A stretch of 64,000 nt of DNA, taken from UBA6926 sp045562535 (GTDB lineage Bacteria > Chloroflexota > Dehalococcoidia > UBA6926). The notes under the pieces were generated by a model that made no database searches, was not told the DNA's origin, and saw only the letters and a list, made by a program, of their open reading frames with translations. The position numbers and the translations under genes were made by a program. This document shows, one piece after another, positions 50,852 to 59,790 of the stretch. The first letter of the stretch is position 1. Each line of letters opens with the position of its first letter. Where the stretch lies: the NCBI GenBank assembly GCA_045562535.1, contig JBJKVP010000003.1, forward strand, positions 62,001 through 126,000, written 5' to 3'.

Positions 50852-51349
50852 ATGAACAGTAATAAACATAAACAGAAATCTAATAAACCAAGATCTGGTG
50901 ACCGCTTGATCTCTGTGAACCGCCGTGCACGTTACGAATACCATATCCTAAAAAGTATGGAGGCTGGCATCACATTAAAAGGGACGGAGATCAAATCAAT
51001 TCGGACTGCGAGAGTTTCGATACAACATTCATTTGCGCGCATAAGCAAATCGGAAGCGTGGTTACATGGCATGCATATACCGGCATATGAAAAAGGCAAT
51101 ATATATAACCATGATCCGGCACGACCTCGAAAATTATTACTGAGAAAAGCTCAAATTAAAGATCTTGAGCGTGAAATAAAATCTTCTAACCTAACAATAA
51201 TCCCGTTACGTTTATATATAACGAGGCACAAAGCAAAAGTAGAGCTCGCTCTTGCTCAAGGCAAAAAGCTTCATGATAAAAGGCAATCTATAGCAAAAAG
51301 GGACACCGATAGAGAAATGTCCCGCCGTCTCAAAAACCAAACGAGTTAA
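50852..51349 (+). CDS. smpB: SsrA-binding protein SmpB
   Basis: Binds tmRNA and takes it to stalled ribosomes. The 165-residue protein has RRARYEYHILKSMEAGITLKG (given as ARYEYHIL plus ITLKGTEIKSIR), AYEKGNIYNHDPARPRKLLL, LYITRHKAKVELALAQGKK and the basic tail HDKRQSIAKRD, the standard SmpB pattern. The gene for its RNA partner begins 96 bases downstream on the same strand but seems to have its own promoter. No ribosome site precedes the ATG. Confidence 0.97.
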   Translation: MNSNKHKQKSNKPRSGDRLISVNRRARYEYHILKSMEAGITLKGTEIKSIRTARVSIQHSFARISKSEAWLHGMHIPAYEKGNIYNHDPARPRKLLLRKAQIKDLEREIKSSNLTIIPLRLYITRHKAKVELALAQGKKLHDKRQSIAKRDTDREMSRRLKNQTS

Positions 51350-51429
51350 ACATATTCCATAGCATATATTTAATATTGGTGATTTATATCGTATCCGAAC
51401 GATGGGTAGATAGGTAGATATATATATTT

Positions 51430-51435
51430 TATAAT
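51430..51435 (+). promoter_or_regulatory. -10 box of ssrA
   Basis: A perfect TATAAT lies 9 bases before the mature 5' end of tmRNA at 51445, so transcription would begin at or just before that G. No clear -35 is seen in the AT-rich stretch upstream. Confidence 0.55.
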
Positions 51436-51444
51436 AGCTTGTAC

Positions 51445-51800
51445 GGGGGCGCGTGGTTTCGACAAGGGATCCACCCCGGTGATAGAGCAGGTCGAGGTGC
51501 CACCACCTCGTTAAACTGATGGCAAAAAACTAGCTGGCAAAAAACAGCTTGCACTCGCTGCGTAATTAATACGCTGTGACGTTCGGAAATTTCTCTCCTT
51601 ACTGGAACTTTCGAGCGACAATTAAGTAGGGCGCTGCCGCTAGGTGGCCGGGGCCTAGCAGCCTAAGATTTTCCGGCTAGCTACGATTGGACTGCGTCGG
51701 TTGGGTCTTATCGTGGCAACAATATTAACCGACTAAACCTGTAGCGCTTCACTTAGGGCATCCTTTGGACGGGGGGTTCGACACCCCCCCGCCTCCACCA
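51445..51800 (+). ncRNA. ssrA: transfer-messenger RNA (tmRNA)
   Basis: A one-piece tmRNA of 356 bases. The tRNA-like ends pair as GGGGGCG (51445-51451) with CGCCTCC, followed by A and encoded CCA (51798-51800); the T-arm is GGGGGG-TTCGACA-CCCCCC. The 5' segment GGTTTCGACAAGG is typical of the family. The tag reading frame runs from GGC at 51521 to the TAA at 51563 and ends in LALAA. It rescues stalled ribosomes with SmpB, whose gene is just upstream. Confidence 0.96.
51521..51565 (+). other. tmRNA proteolysis-tag reading frame
   Basis: Fourteen codons plus TAA, read as GKKLAGKKQLALAA if translation resumes at GGC 51521. The resume codon is inferred from the frame that ends in the usual LALAA-type tail. 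The 11-base word TGGCAAAAAAC occurs twice (51520-51530 and 51535-51545), giving the repeated GKK...LA pattern. Confidence 0.75.
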
Positions 51801-51818
51801 GAAACAATTGGTTTTCAG

Positions 51819-53069
51819 TTAATATTGTCTTAGCTGTACGGCAATTCTGTACCAACTTACTATAAAAACAAGCCCAACAGACGTTACTAACGTGACAGCG
51901 ACACCCGGTCCTAATAATTCCGCGAGAGCCCCTAGACCAAACATTGAAAGAGGGAGAACGCCTATAGCCATGTTAAGCATCCCTATAGCTCTCCCTCGAG
52001 TATCCTCGTCAGCTAATAAAAGCACTAATGTAGCCTGCATCGTGGCGAACCCTGCTACTCCAATACCTGCCACCACCAAACTCAATGCGGAGATAACATA
52101 CGTAGACGATAAAGAAAATATTAGTAGCCCAAGAAGTGAACAAAAAGCTCCTCCGATATAGTAAGGGTATTTTCTATATGACTTGTTCCTGGAAACTAAA
52201 TAAAAAGCTCCTAATAATGAGCCAAAACCTTGTGAACTTCCCAGTATACCCATCGCCACAGGGCCAACCTCTAAAACTTGTTCAGCAAATACAGGGATTA
52301 AAGGCAAATAAGGAAAAAAGCTAATATTGATGATTATCGTTATGCCGAGCAAACCTAATATCGCCCTATTAGCGCTAACAACCCGTAGACCATCTATTAG
52401 CGCACGGAATATATTTTTTGATGAAGATCCCTCTCGTTGTTTTTTGGGAACGCTGACTTGAGACAAAAAGATAATCGAAATCAAAAACAACACAATAATA
52501 CTAAGGTAAGCTCCACCTGCGTTGGCTGTTCCACCAATTATAGAAACATCCAACAAAATACCTCCTATAGTAGGACCCAATATTAAAGCGCTAGTCGCGG
52601 ATAAATATTCTAGAGATATGGCTGTCGCTACTAACTCAGACCCTACGAGGTCGTACGCTAAAGTCCTCCTGGCAGTGATATCCAAAGTACCAGCCATGCC
52701 AAAAAAGAAAGTTAGAGCGATAACTTGCCAGGATTCTACAATCTCGGAATAAACTAAGCTAAAGCACATTGCTACGACACTCAGGTTCCATATATGAGCT
52801 GAAACCATTAAGAATTTCCTGTTGTAAGAGTCCACAAGGGCACCGCTAAATAATCCTCCTAGAAGCATGGGTGCGAAATATGCAACCCCAACAAGTGAAG
52901 TTTGTAAGATTGAACCACTAAGTTCGAGCACTAAATAGCCTGAGACTAGCATCCACATCCACCGAGCTAATTGCCACAAAAGGCCATTTGGCCAAAGATA
53001 GCGATAGCTCCTGTTCGATAGAACACTTCTTACTGGGTGGGAGTTTCCTTTAGGTAGGTTAACTGTCAT
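51819..53069 (-). CDS. MFS transporter (MFS_3 type)
   Basis: A 416-residue membrane protein with about 12 helices. The loop motif SGALVDSYNRKFLMVSAH lies between helices 2 and 3 and the second-half equivalent is DEDTRGRAIGMLNMAIG. The group is mostly made of exporters. The ATG has AAGAG upstream and lies 3 bases after the stop of the di-haem oxidoreductase gene, so both are expressed together. The transport substrate is unknown. It is distantly similar in layout to the MFS protein at 42.2 kb but not a close copy. Confidence 0.88.
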   Translation of the reverse strand: MTVNLPKGNSHPVRSVLSNRSYRYLWPNGLLWQLARWMWMLVSGYLVLELSGSILQTSLVGVAYFAPMLLGGLFSGALVDSYNRKFLMVSAHIWNLSVVAMCFSLVYSEIVESWQVIALTFFFGMAGTLDITARRTLAYDLVGSELVATAISLEYLSATSALILGPTIGGILLDVSIIGGTANAGGAYLSIIVLFLISIIFLSQVSVPKKQREGSSSKNIFRALIDGLRVVSANRAILGLLGITIIINISFFPYLPLIPVFAEQVLEVGPVAMGILGSSQGFGSLLGAFYLVSRNKSYRKYPYYIGGAFCSLLGLLIFSLSSTYVISALSLVVAGIGVAGFATMQATLVLLLADEDTRGRAIGMLNMAIGVLPLSMFGLGALAELLGPGVAVTLVTSVGLVFIVSWYRIAVQLRQY

Positions 53070-53072
53070 CTC

Positions 53073-54515
53073 TTATGGTATTCTGAGGGATTTCAAAAAT
53101 TCCACAACCGCATTTTGATCCTCCACAGCCAAATTTTGGAATTTGGATCTCGATTCTGCAGCTTCCCCTCCGTGAGCCTCGATAGCTTCACTAATCAGCG
53201 TAGCTCTACCGTGATGTAAAAACGGTGGTTCCGACGCAAATCCCCACAATTTTTTCGTAAGCCATTGACTGGAAGGAATATCGAAACACCTGCCAGAATT
53301 TGATCTTTCACATTGACCAACTTTTTCATTATCTAATTGATCACCCATATCGTGCCGTTTGAAATCTGTGAAAACGGGTATCATTATTCGACCATCAGAA
53401 TCAGTTTCAAAATTAGCGTTCGCATCAAGATCGATTAAATCAATCGAGAAAGGTGACGCTCCACTTTCCTCTCTGTAAATCCGTGGAGGGTTATACGGGT
53501 TAGGCTCTATAAAAACGGAGCTTTCCAGAGGCAATTTAGGTATATGGCACGAGGCACAGCCTATAGTACCAAAAATATTTTCCCCTAAAAGCGCCGCATC
53601 TTTTGCCTGCTCTGATTCAGGATAATTTATCCTAGGAGCAGGTAGAGCTGCTTGGAATAAAGTGAGGGCTGTAATATCTCCTACTGTCAACTCATCGGAT
53701 ATCCCGTCCTGATCAGGGTCTTTACCAACACCATATGTCTCTGCCGCTTGGATACCATGATGCAAATTTAAGGCAAAAATCGTAAATTGTCGCAAGGAAA
53801 TCATCGAACCTTTTTGCCCAAAGGGTTTGATGATTAGATCTTCATCTATACCCTCGGTTTCGCTAGTATCAACAACTCCGTTTGGATGAACGGTGATGAA
53901 ACCAAAATCAATACCCTTGGAAATAAGTTGAACTCTTAGTACTTCTTTAGTAATTTTGGATTTCCAGAACGCATCATACCTAATTTGTTCTAAGTCGTCG
54001 GTAATTTCTCGCGCTAATAACTCAACATAACCAGAACCAAACATCCCTAAAGTATTCCTCTCATTGCCTACCTCGGATAAAGACATGTCTTCAACAAAAG
54101 GCAATTCGCCTGATAAAACAAATACGTTAGCTACATTGTCACCGCCACCACCAGTCTTTGGTAGGTTATGGCACCCAGAGCAAGCATTAGCATCAGGTCC
54201 AGATATGCGGTTGAAATTATCTGGGCTTTCTCTACGAGGCCTAGCATCAAAATCGCCATTGGTCTCTGGGCGTCCAACTCCATCTAAAGTGTTAAAAGAC
54301 GCTAAAAACAACACTTCACCCATTTCTAAGATTTTTTCGACACTAATGTTATTTGTCAGTATGTCATTTTGATCAATATGCACTGAAATCGCAGGCACAT
54401 CGCCGATTGCCGCCTCGAGATCTCCTTCGAGTTCTGAGCCACCAATATCTATGTTGCATCCGATAATAAAAAATACACTAATTACGATAGAGATAAGAAT
54501 TTTATTGGATATCAT
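53073..54515 (-). CDS. di-haem oxidoreductase (DHOR/DUF1111) lipoprotein
   Basis: A lipoprotein of about 480 residues (signal ending FFIIGC) with two haem c sites: CSGCH (about residue 112) and CASCH (about 325). The rest fits the DHOR family (putative peroxidase or thiol oxidoreductase, DUF1111), including GFASEPPFLHHGRATLISEAI near the end and DALxxHGGEA-like EAHGGEA. Function in the family is poorly known; electron transfer outside the membrane is certain from the haems. An MFS gene follows after 3 bases. I start at ATG 54515; a TTG at 54524 is possible. No cytochrome-maturation gene is adjacent; the CcdA-like protein near 2 kb might contribute. Confidence 0.83.
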   Translation of the reverse strand: MISNKILISIVISVFFIIGCNIDIGGSELEGDLEAAIGDVPAISVHIDQNDILTNNISVEKILEMGEVLFLASFNTLDGVGRPETNGDFDARPRRESPDNFNRISGPDANACSGCHNLPKTGGGGDNVANVFVLSGELPFVEDMSLSEVGNERNTLGMFGSGYVELLAREITDDLEQIRYDAFWKSKITKEVLRVQLISKGIDFGFITVHPNGVVDTSETEGIDEDLIIKPFGQKGSMISLRQFTIFALNLHHGIQAAETYGVGKDPDQDGISDELTVGDITALTLFQAALPAPRINYPESEQAKDAALLGENIFGTIGCASCHIPKLPLESSVFIEPNPYNPPRIYREESGASPFSIDLIDLDANANFETDSDGRIMIPVFTDFKRHDMGDQLDNEKVGQCERSNSGRCFDIPSSQWLTKKLWGFASEPPFLHHGRATLISEAIEAHGGEAAESRSKFQNLAVEDQNAVVEFLKSLRIP

Positions 54516-54727
54516 CGTTAACAATTCACCAGTTATTATATAAACATCAAGTTACTATAAGATACACTTTAATTCGGTTTTACCAAATTAAAAAGCAAAT
54601 ATGATGTCCATTCCCGGCCTTAACGGGGAAATTAAAATAAACGACTATTCGTATATGTCGATACCAATGCAATTATCAGAACACGAATGTATAAAATAGT
54701 TAACTTATTTTGAAAGGCAAATATATT

Positions 54728-55387
54728 ATGAATTCTACGATTTCGCAAACCTTAGTCGCTGTGGTAATCACAGCCCTCTTAGTCGGTGGAGGAGTTTGGT
54801 TTAGTACACAAGGCTCCCTTAACACCGCAAACGACAAGATTGAGGCTTTATCAGCTAATACCGCTTCAGGCGGAGGAATGAATATAAAACTCCTTCCTGA
54901 CCAAAATACAATGGAAGCTACTGTTCCAATGGAAGAGGTTTTCAGTTTCGACAGGAACCATGCAATCTGCTGGGTAGAGAGCAACCCAATAGCATTCACT
55001 ATGCCAACATTTGGAATGGGAGCAGTTCCGATAGATAAAAACGGCTTCTTCATGTCAATGGTGGCAAGTAGCGTAGATACATACGAAGTTAGTACAAACA
55101 GTGATGGATCCACACAAGTTGAAATGACAGGAACTCTAGGCTGTAATACCGAAGTATTCTCTGGAGGAACACAGTTCGGTGACCGAGCCGCGTCAGAACC
55201 TGCTACCTACAGAGTGCTAGCAGTAGATAATGGCGTCGGAGGAGGCCAAGCTGGAGATACATTCGCATACACAGTGTTCTTTGACGAGGCCACTGCACCA
55301 TTAAACCATGCAATTTTCGGCCCAGAATTCACTTTCACTGGTGAAATGAATGCCGGTGAAATAACAGTTTTGGATCCTAATTCCTAA
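54728..55387 (+). CDS. exported protein of unknown function
   Basis: I do not recognise this 219-residue protein. It has an N-terminal signal anchor (SQTLVAVVITALLVGGGVWF), a low-complexity linker rich in Asn, Ala and Gly, and then a beta-rich domain with two cysteines (HAICWVE and GTLGCNTE, about 95 and 138), which could form a disulfide. FFDEATAPLNHAIFGPEFTFTG lies near the C-terminus. It has its own promoter region and a strong terminator (55411-55449), so it is a single-gene unit. The ATG 54728 has AAAGG about 10 bases upstream; the longer frame from TTG 54710 would add six polar residues. Cell-surface or periplasmic location is likely; function is open. Confidence 0.75.
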   Translation: MNSTISQTLVAVVITALLVGGGVWFSTQGSLNTANDKIEALSANTASGGGMNIKLLPDQNTMEATVPMEEVFSFDRNHAICWVESNPIAFTMPTFGMGAVPIDKNGFFMSMVASSVDTYEVSTNSDGSTQVEMTGTLGCNTEVFSGGTQFGDRAASEPATYRVLAVDNGVGGGQAGDTFAYTVFFDEATAPLNHAIFGPEFTFTGEMNAGEITVLDPNS

Positions 55388-55410
55388 AATCCTAAGAGAC
55401 TCAATACCTA

Positions 55411-55449
55411 ATTAGGGTGCCTTATTAGATAAGGCACCCTAATTATTTT
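55411..55449 (+). terminator. strong intrinsic terminator
   Basis: ATTAGGGTGCCTTA (55411-55424) pairs perfectly with TAAGGCACCCTAAT (55430-55443) around a 5-base loop, followed by TATTTTT. It ends the transcript of the exported-protein gene 24 bases after its stop codon. Confidence 0.92.
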
Positions 55450-55463
55450 TAAACATACATATA

Positions 55464-55492
55464 TTGACTCATTACAATGTTAGTATTATTAA
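55464..55492 (+). promoter_or_regulatory. probable promoter of amidohydrolase gene
   Basis: TTGACT (55464-55469) and TATTAA (55487-55492) are separated by 17 bases, directly after the terminator. Transcription would start near 55499, leaving a leader of about 27 bases with GGGAGGA before the ATG. Confidence 0.5.
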
Positions 55493-55525
55493 ATGTAGCA
55501 AGTACGATCCAATCGGGAGGATACT

Positions 55526-57058
55526 ATGAGCAAAACGATGATACGTGGTAAGTATGTTTTAGTAAAAGCAGACTTAGAGGGCAATAGCAAGGTTATCGAA
55601 GATGGGGCGGTCGTACAGGATTCCGGTACGATTATAGAAACCGGAACTTACTCTGAATTAAATGCGAAATACCCCGGCATAACAAAAATAGGGACCGGAG
55701 ACCAATTCGTAATTCCAGGGCTCATTAACGCGCACCATCATGGAAGAGGGATAGCATCTGGGCTAATGATGGGACAAACGGATGGACATTTAGAAACGTG
55801 GATTCATCGTGGTTGGGGAAAACGACCACTAGATCCTTACCTGATGTCGATGGGAACACTGATGCAACAAATTCAGTCAGGTACCACTACCGTAATGTTC
55901 AATCAAACCGCCGGCCCCGTGTCCCAAATTCAAACTGAAGCTAACAAAACGTTACAGGCATTTAGTGACATTGGAGTTCGCGTCGCCTTTTCCATAGCTT
56001 TTAGAAACCAATCTTTTCTAGTGTATGGCGATACCGAAGCTTTTCTGGATTCAATAGACCCTGAATTAGCTGGAAGAGCGAGGGACAAAGTAAACACGAC
56101 TGTAATCAATTTCGAAGAATATTGGGATTTTACTAAAAAATTAAATGATGAATACCGAGAAAACGAAAAAGTAAAGATTTTGCTAAGCCCCCAAGCATAT
56201 CATTGGGTAGATGAAAAAACTCTTGGTGAGATCGGAGATCTTTCGCGTAATAACAATATGGGTATCCACCTACATATGGTAGAAACAATGTACCAGCGAC
56301 TATATTCAGAAAAGATAAATAATGAAACTCCGGTGAGCAGGCTAAACAAGCTAGGAATGCTAGGCCCAGAGGTGTCCTTTGCACACGGTGTTTGGCTCAC
56401 GCAAGATGATCTAGATTTGATGGCAGCAACGGGCACATCAATTAGCCATAACCCAAGCTCGAACCTACGGCTAAGCAGCGGGATAGCACCGGTAACAGAA
56501 ATGATAAAACGGAAAGTTGTTGTCGGTATTGGAACCGATAGCGCAGGGATTAATGACAACGATGACTTGCTCCAAGAAATGGGTTTAGCATTAAGATTAC
56601 ACAGGCCCCCAGGTCATTACAATAAATCTATATCTGCAGCGGAAATATTACACATGGCAACCGTTGGTGGATCAAAGGTGACTACTTTTGGAGAATCAAT
56701 TGGTACTCTAGAACCTGGAACCAAAGCAGATATCGTGCTTATCGACTGGAATCGTATTACTTCATCATACATTTCCGAAGATTTAGACCCTTTGGAAGCA
56801 TTGGTATCTCGAGCTCGAAAGGATGACGTTCAAACCGTTATAATTGATGGAGATATAGTTTATGACAACGGATCATTCAATAACATTGATAAGGAAAAAA
56901 TATACCAACAGATAGGTTCAGAATTGTCTAAGCAAACCCCAACTACAGTCTTCGAAGATAGGATGTTAGCTCAACAATTAGATCCATACATTCGAGAGTA
57001 CTACCAAGACTGGAAACTAGAATCTGATCAGTCTTATCAATTTAACGGATTAAATTAA
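55526..57058 (+). CDS. amidohydrolase, AtzA/TrzN/MTA-deaminase-like
   Basis: A 510-residue metal-dependent hydrolase of the amidohydrolase superfamily. The metal site is present: PGLINAHHHGRG (HxH type, about residue 72), GIHLHMVET (His), FAHGVWLT (His) and GIGTDSAGIND (Asp, about 340). These belong to the chlorohydrolase/deaminase group acting on adenosine derivatives, guanine or triazines. The C-terminus closes the small beta domain (GTLEPGTKADIVLIDWNR, VIIDGDIVYDNG). The substrate is most likely a purine or other N-heterocycle. GGGAGGA lies 6 bases before the ATG. Single-gene unit, convergent with the next gene. Confidence 0.88.
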   Translation: MSKTMIRGKYVLVKADLEGNSKVIEDGAVVQDSGTIIETGTYSELNAKYPGITKIGTGDQFVIPGLINAHHHGRGIASGLMMGQTDGHLETWIHRGWGKRPLDPYLMSMGTLMQQIQSGTTTVMFNQTAGPVSQIQTEANKTLQAFSDIGVRVAFSIAFRNQSFLVYGDTEAFLDSIDPELAGRARDKVNTTVINFEEYWDFTKKLNDEYRENEKVKILLSPQAYHWVDEKTLGEIGDLSRNNNMGIHLHMVETMYQRLYSEKINNETPVSRLNKLGMLGPEVSFAHGVWLTQDDLDLMAATGTSISHNPSSNLRLSSGIAPVTEMIKRKVVVGIGTDSAGINDNDDLLQEMGLALRLHRPPGHYNKSISAAEILHMATVGGSKVTTFGESIGTLEPGTKADIVLIDWNRITSSYISEDLDPLEALVSRARKDDVQTVIIDGDIVYDNGSFNNIDKEKIYQQIGSELSKQTPTTVFEDRMLAQQLDPYIREYYQDWKLESDQSYQFNGLN

Positions 57059-57120
57059 TAATGGTCCACAGACACTAAAATCCAAATACAGGATTCTATA
57101 ATATATTTGATAAATCCACT

Positions 57121-58254
57121 CTATTTCAGATTAGATTTCATCGAATCTATTGTTTCTTCCGCTTCGTGTACCAAGTCGAAAAATATCTCTCTTGCAGGAC
57201 GGCGCTCCGTTAACATTCCACCTATTTGGCCAGAAGGTATTTGAGCTAAATCATCACGTTCAGCCGCCTTGATTGCCTCATTCAATGGTTCATTAAGAAC
57301 ACCTTGGAGAGGCATAGGAAGAGTTTTAAGTCCTGAATTCGCCCATGCCTCACGAACGATATTATGATAAGCCCTTTGCTGTTTACCAGATTGGCTCGTA
57401 CTTATTGAAAATTGTTCTGACCGAGCGCCAAGGATTTGGTCTTTTTGAACTTCCGGACTATTACCTTCTTCAGCCACCAAGAAAGCAGTTCCAATCCAGG
57501 CGCCTTGGGCACCCAACGCTAAACCTGCGGCTACTTGGGATCCTGTACCAATCCCACCAGCTGCCAAAACTGGTTTAGGGCTACAAACATCTACTACTTG
57601 AGGCACCAAAACCATTGTTGAAATGCTACCAGTATGACCTCCTGCCTCTGTTCCCTGGGCCACAACTATATCGGTGCCAGCAGCGATCTGCCTTTCAGCA
57701 TGACGAGGGGCACCAGCCATTCCCATTAGAATCATACCTTGATCATGGGCTTTTTCAGATACCAAAGCTGGGTCCCCAAGTGCCGCAGCAAAAATAGGAA
57801 CATCATTATCCATGACTATCTCGATTTTCTTTAAAATATGCTGATATGTCATCGGGGAACTCTCAGGGATTTCCACGTTCTTTAGCTCAAGTTCCTCTAT
57901 CATCCTTTGAATAAATTTAACGTGTTCAGGGTATTCTTTTTTTATATCGTCGTGGATTTCTAGATTTGTTCTTTCTCCAACATTCTCTAGCTTCGCCGGA
58001 AGCATAAAATCAACTCCAAAAGGTCGGCCACCTACAAGACTTTTTAATTCACGAATACCTTGGTCTAGATCTTCAAGAGATAGAAAGCTATCTCCCAGAA
58101 CTCCTAATCCACCCGCATTACTAATCTCTGCTACAAGTTTTACTGGCGTAGGAGACTTAGCTTGACCGGCACCCCCACTATTCATACCGGCTAAGAAAAT
58201 AGGGTACTCTATCCCCAATAGATCGCATATTGGTGTATATAATTTACCAGGCAT
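57121..58254 (-). CDS. nitronate monooxygenase/2-nitropropane dioxygenase family flavoenzyme
   Basis: A 377-residue FMN enzyme with a TIM-barrel fold. LLGIEYPIFLAGMNSGG opens the barrel, AQGTEAGGHTGSIS carries the FMN-phosphate and active-site residues (about 207-220), and VLAAGGIGTGSQVAAGLALGAQG(A)WIGTAFL follows. Members oxidise alkyl nitronates or reduce enoyl compounds; FMN-dependent enzymes of this type are among those reported as expanded in SAR202. An insertion of about 50 residues (KLENVGERTNLEIHDD to TYQHILKKIEIV) in the middle makes it longer than the shortest relatives. GGAAGGGATGG lies before the ATG. Confidence 0.88.
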   Translation of the reverse strand: MPGKLYTPICDLLGIEYPIFLAGMNSGGAGQAKSPTPVKLVAEISNAGGLGVLGDSFLSLEDLDQGIRELKSLVGGRPFGVDFMLPAKLENVGERTNLEIHDDIKKEYPEHVKFIQRMIEELELKNVEIPESSPMTYQHILKKIEIVMDNDVPIFAAALGDPALVSEKAHDQGMILMGMAGAPRHAERQIAAGTDIVVAQGTEAGGHTGSISTMVLVPQVVDVCSPKPVLAAGGIGTGSQVAAGLALGAQGAWIGTAFLVAEEGNSPEVQKDQILGARSEQFSISTSQSGKQQRAYHNIVREAWANSGLKTLPMPLQGVLNEPLNEAIKAAERDDLAQIPSGQIGGMLTERRPAREIFFDLVHEAEETIDSMKSNLK

Positions 58255-58394
58255 TTTTTATTCCATCCCTTCCACTTGACCCCTCAACTCATGCTAGAAT
58301 AATAATATTCTTTTAGGTTGCAAACTTAACGGAACCATTCTATCAGATCAAAGTTATTGGACAAATTTGGTAGTACAAACAAGGGGCTTTGATA

Positions 58395-59309
58395 TTGGAC
58401 AAGCTCAATAAACTCAATCTGGACATAGGGTCTTTAAATCTAAATAATCCTGTGCTCCCAGCATCAGGGTGTTTTGGGCCTGAACTAGCAAAATTTACCA
58501 CGGTTAGTTCTATTGGTGCGATTGTACCTAAAACAATATTTTTGTATCCCAGAAAAGGAAACCCTTCACCAAGAACAGCGGAAGCGCCTTACGGTATGTT
58601 AAATTCTGTCGGTATACCTTCCGATGGACTTGAAGATTTTCTACAGAACAAAATTGAACATTATGCGAACATGGGGCCTCCTTTGATTATAAGTATAGGA
58701 GGACTAAATATACCCAATTATTGGGATTTAGCGGAACGCCTTAATGAAGTGAATAGTGTTAAAGCTCTAGAAATTAATGTTTCATGCCCAAATATTGACG
58801 AAGGGGGATTGGAAATAGGGAGTAACCCAAGTAATTTAGCAATATTAGTAGAAGGTGTTGTAAAAAGATTCAGTAAACCAGTGATTACAAAATTAACGCC
58901 AAATGTTACCTCTATAACCGAAATAGCAGTAGCAGCAGAAACTGCAGGGTCAACGGCAGTGTCGTTAATCAATACCGTATCGGCAATAGGAGTGAATATG
59001 GTGGAAAAATCAATAACAACCGGCCTAGGAAAAGCAGGATTATCAGGCCCTGCCATAAAACCAATCGCACTAAAAATGGTGTGGGACGTAAGTCAAAATG
59101 TCAAAATACCAATAGTTGGTATGGGAGGGATAACAAATACCGAAGACGCACTTGAATTTATTTTAGCGGGAGCATCTGCAATATCTGTTGGGACTGCTAC
59201 TTTTACAAGACCCAATACTATGATAGATATAATTCAGGGTTTAGAATCCTACGCTACAGAGAATAACTTGAAAAATATACAGGATATACGAGGCCAAATA
59301 GGGCAATAG
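58395..59309 (+). CDS. pyrD: dihydroorotate dehydrogenase, class 1
   Basis: Oxidises dihydroorotate to orotate in pyrimidine synthesis. The 304-residue cytoplasmic flavoprotein shows NPVLPASGCFG at the start, PRTAEAPYGMLNSVGI, EINVSCPNIDEGG (about residue 130, active-site region), and GMGGITNTEDALEFILAGASAISVGTA near the end, typical of class 1B enzymes. No pyrK partner is adjacent. The start TTG 58395 has AAGGGG 8 bases upstream; another TTG at 58389 is too close to it. Followed by two hairpins. Confidence 0.93.
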   Translation: MDKLNKLNLDIGSLNLNNPVLPASGCFGPELAKFTTVSSIGAIVPKTIFLYPRKGNPSPRTAEAPYGMLNSVGIPSDGLEDFLQNKIEHYANMGPPLIISIGGLNIPNYWDLAERLNEVNSVKALEINVSCPNIDEGGLEIGSNPSNLAILVEGVVKRFSKPVITKLTPNVTSITEIAVAAETAGSTAVSLINTVSAIGVNMVEKSITTGLGKAGLSGPAIKPIALKMVWDVSQNVKIPIVGMGGITNTEDALEFILAGASAISVGTATFTRPNTMIDIIQGLESYATENNLKNIQDIRGQIGQ

Positions 59310-59358
59310 AAATATACACTGAATTGCATAAAATCAAATGGGGCACAATTCAGATGTG

Positions 59359-59399
59359 GGAAATCCTAGCTAGGACAAATCTGTTCCAACAGGATTTCC
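59359..59399. repeat. hairpin downstream of pyrD
   Basis: GGAAATCCT (59359-59367) and AGGATTTCC (59391-59399) form a perfect 9-base stem; within the loop GGAC and GTTCC can pair further. No T-run follows on the plus strand. It lies 50 bases after the pyrD stop. Confidence 0.55.
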
Positions 59400-59414
59400 T
59401 CGGAACAATACTAA

Positions 59415-59442
59415 CGGGCTACCTCACAAAATGGGTAGCCCG
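59415..59442 (-). terminator. hairpin terminator of DUF378 gene
   Basis: CGGGCTACC (59415-59423) pairs with GGTAGCCCG (59434-59442) around a 10-base loop. It sits 8 bases after the DUF378 stop on the minus strand and is followed there by a T-rich but interrupted stretch. It may act in both directions for pyrD as well. Confidence 0.6.
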
Positions 59443-59449
59443 CCAATAC

Positions 59450-59653
59450 CTAAATAAGTCCTGCGAGTTCACCTAGAACTACTAGACCGGAAAGGCCAAC
59501 TAATCCATATATTACTTTGGATATTGTGTTGGTTTCTCCAAATTTAGATCCAGTAACTGCTGCAACTAGATCGAGTCCGAATAATCCGGCAAGGCCCCAA
59601 TTTACGGCACCTACTATCGCTAATATAGTTGCAACCAATATTACTATGTCCAT
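59450..59653 (-). CDS. DUF378 small membrane protein
   Basis: A 67-residue protein with two membrane segments. LVATILAIVGAVNWGLAGLFGLDLVAAV and IYGLVGLSGLVVLGE match DUF378, a widespread family of unknown role, in length and in the NWGL motif. I start at ATG 59653, since AAGGAG lies 6 bases before it; the frame open to 59716 has no such site. Single gene with its own terminator. Confidence 0.87.
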   Translation of the reverse strand: MDIVILVATILAIVGAVNWGLAGLFGLDLVAAVTGSKFGETNTISKVIYGLVGLSGLVVLGELAGLI

Positions 59654-59790
59654 TCCACGCTCCTTCTTAGCTAAGCTAAGTCTTGAGTTATTAAAGACGA
59701 AGTATGTATATACCACTAGATAACTAATGTCAAGGCTTATAATTACTATATATAGGTTGGACGGTTGAAATTAAATGCTACCGATATGGA

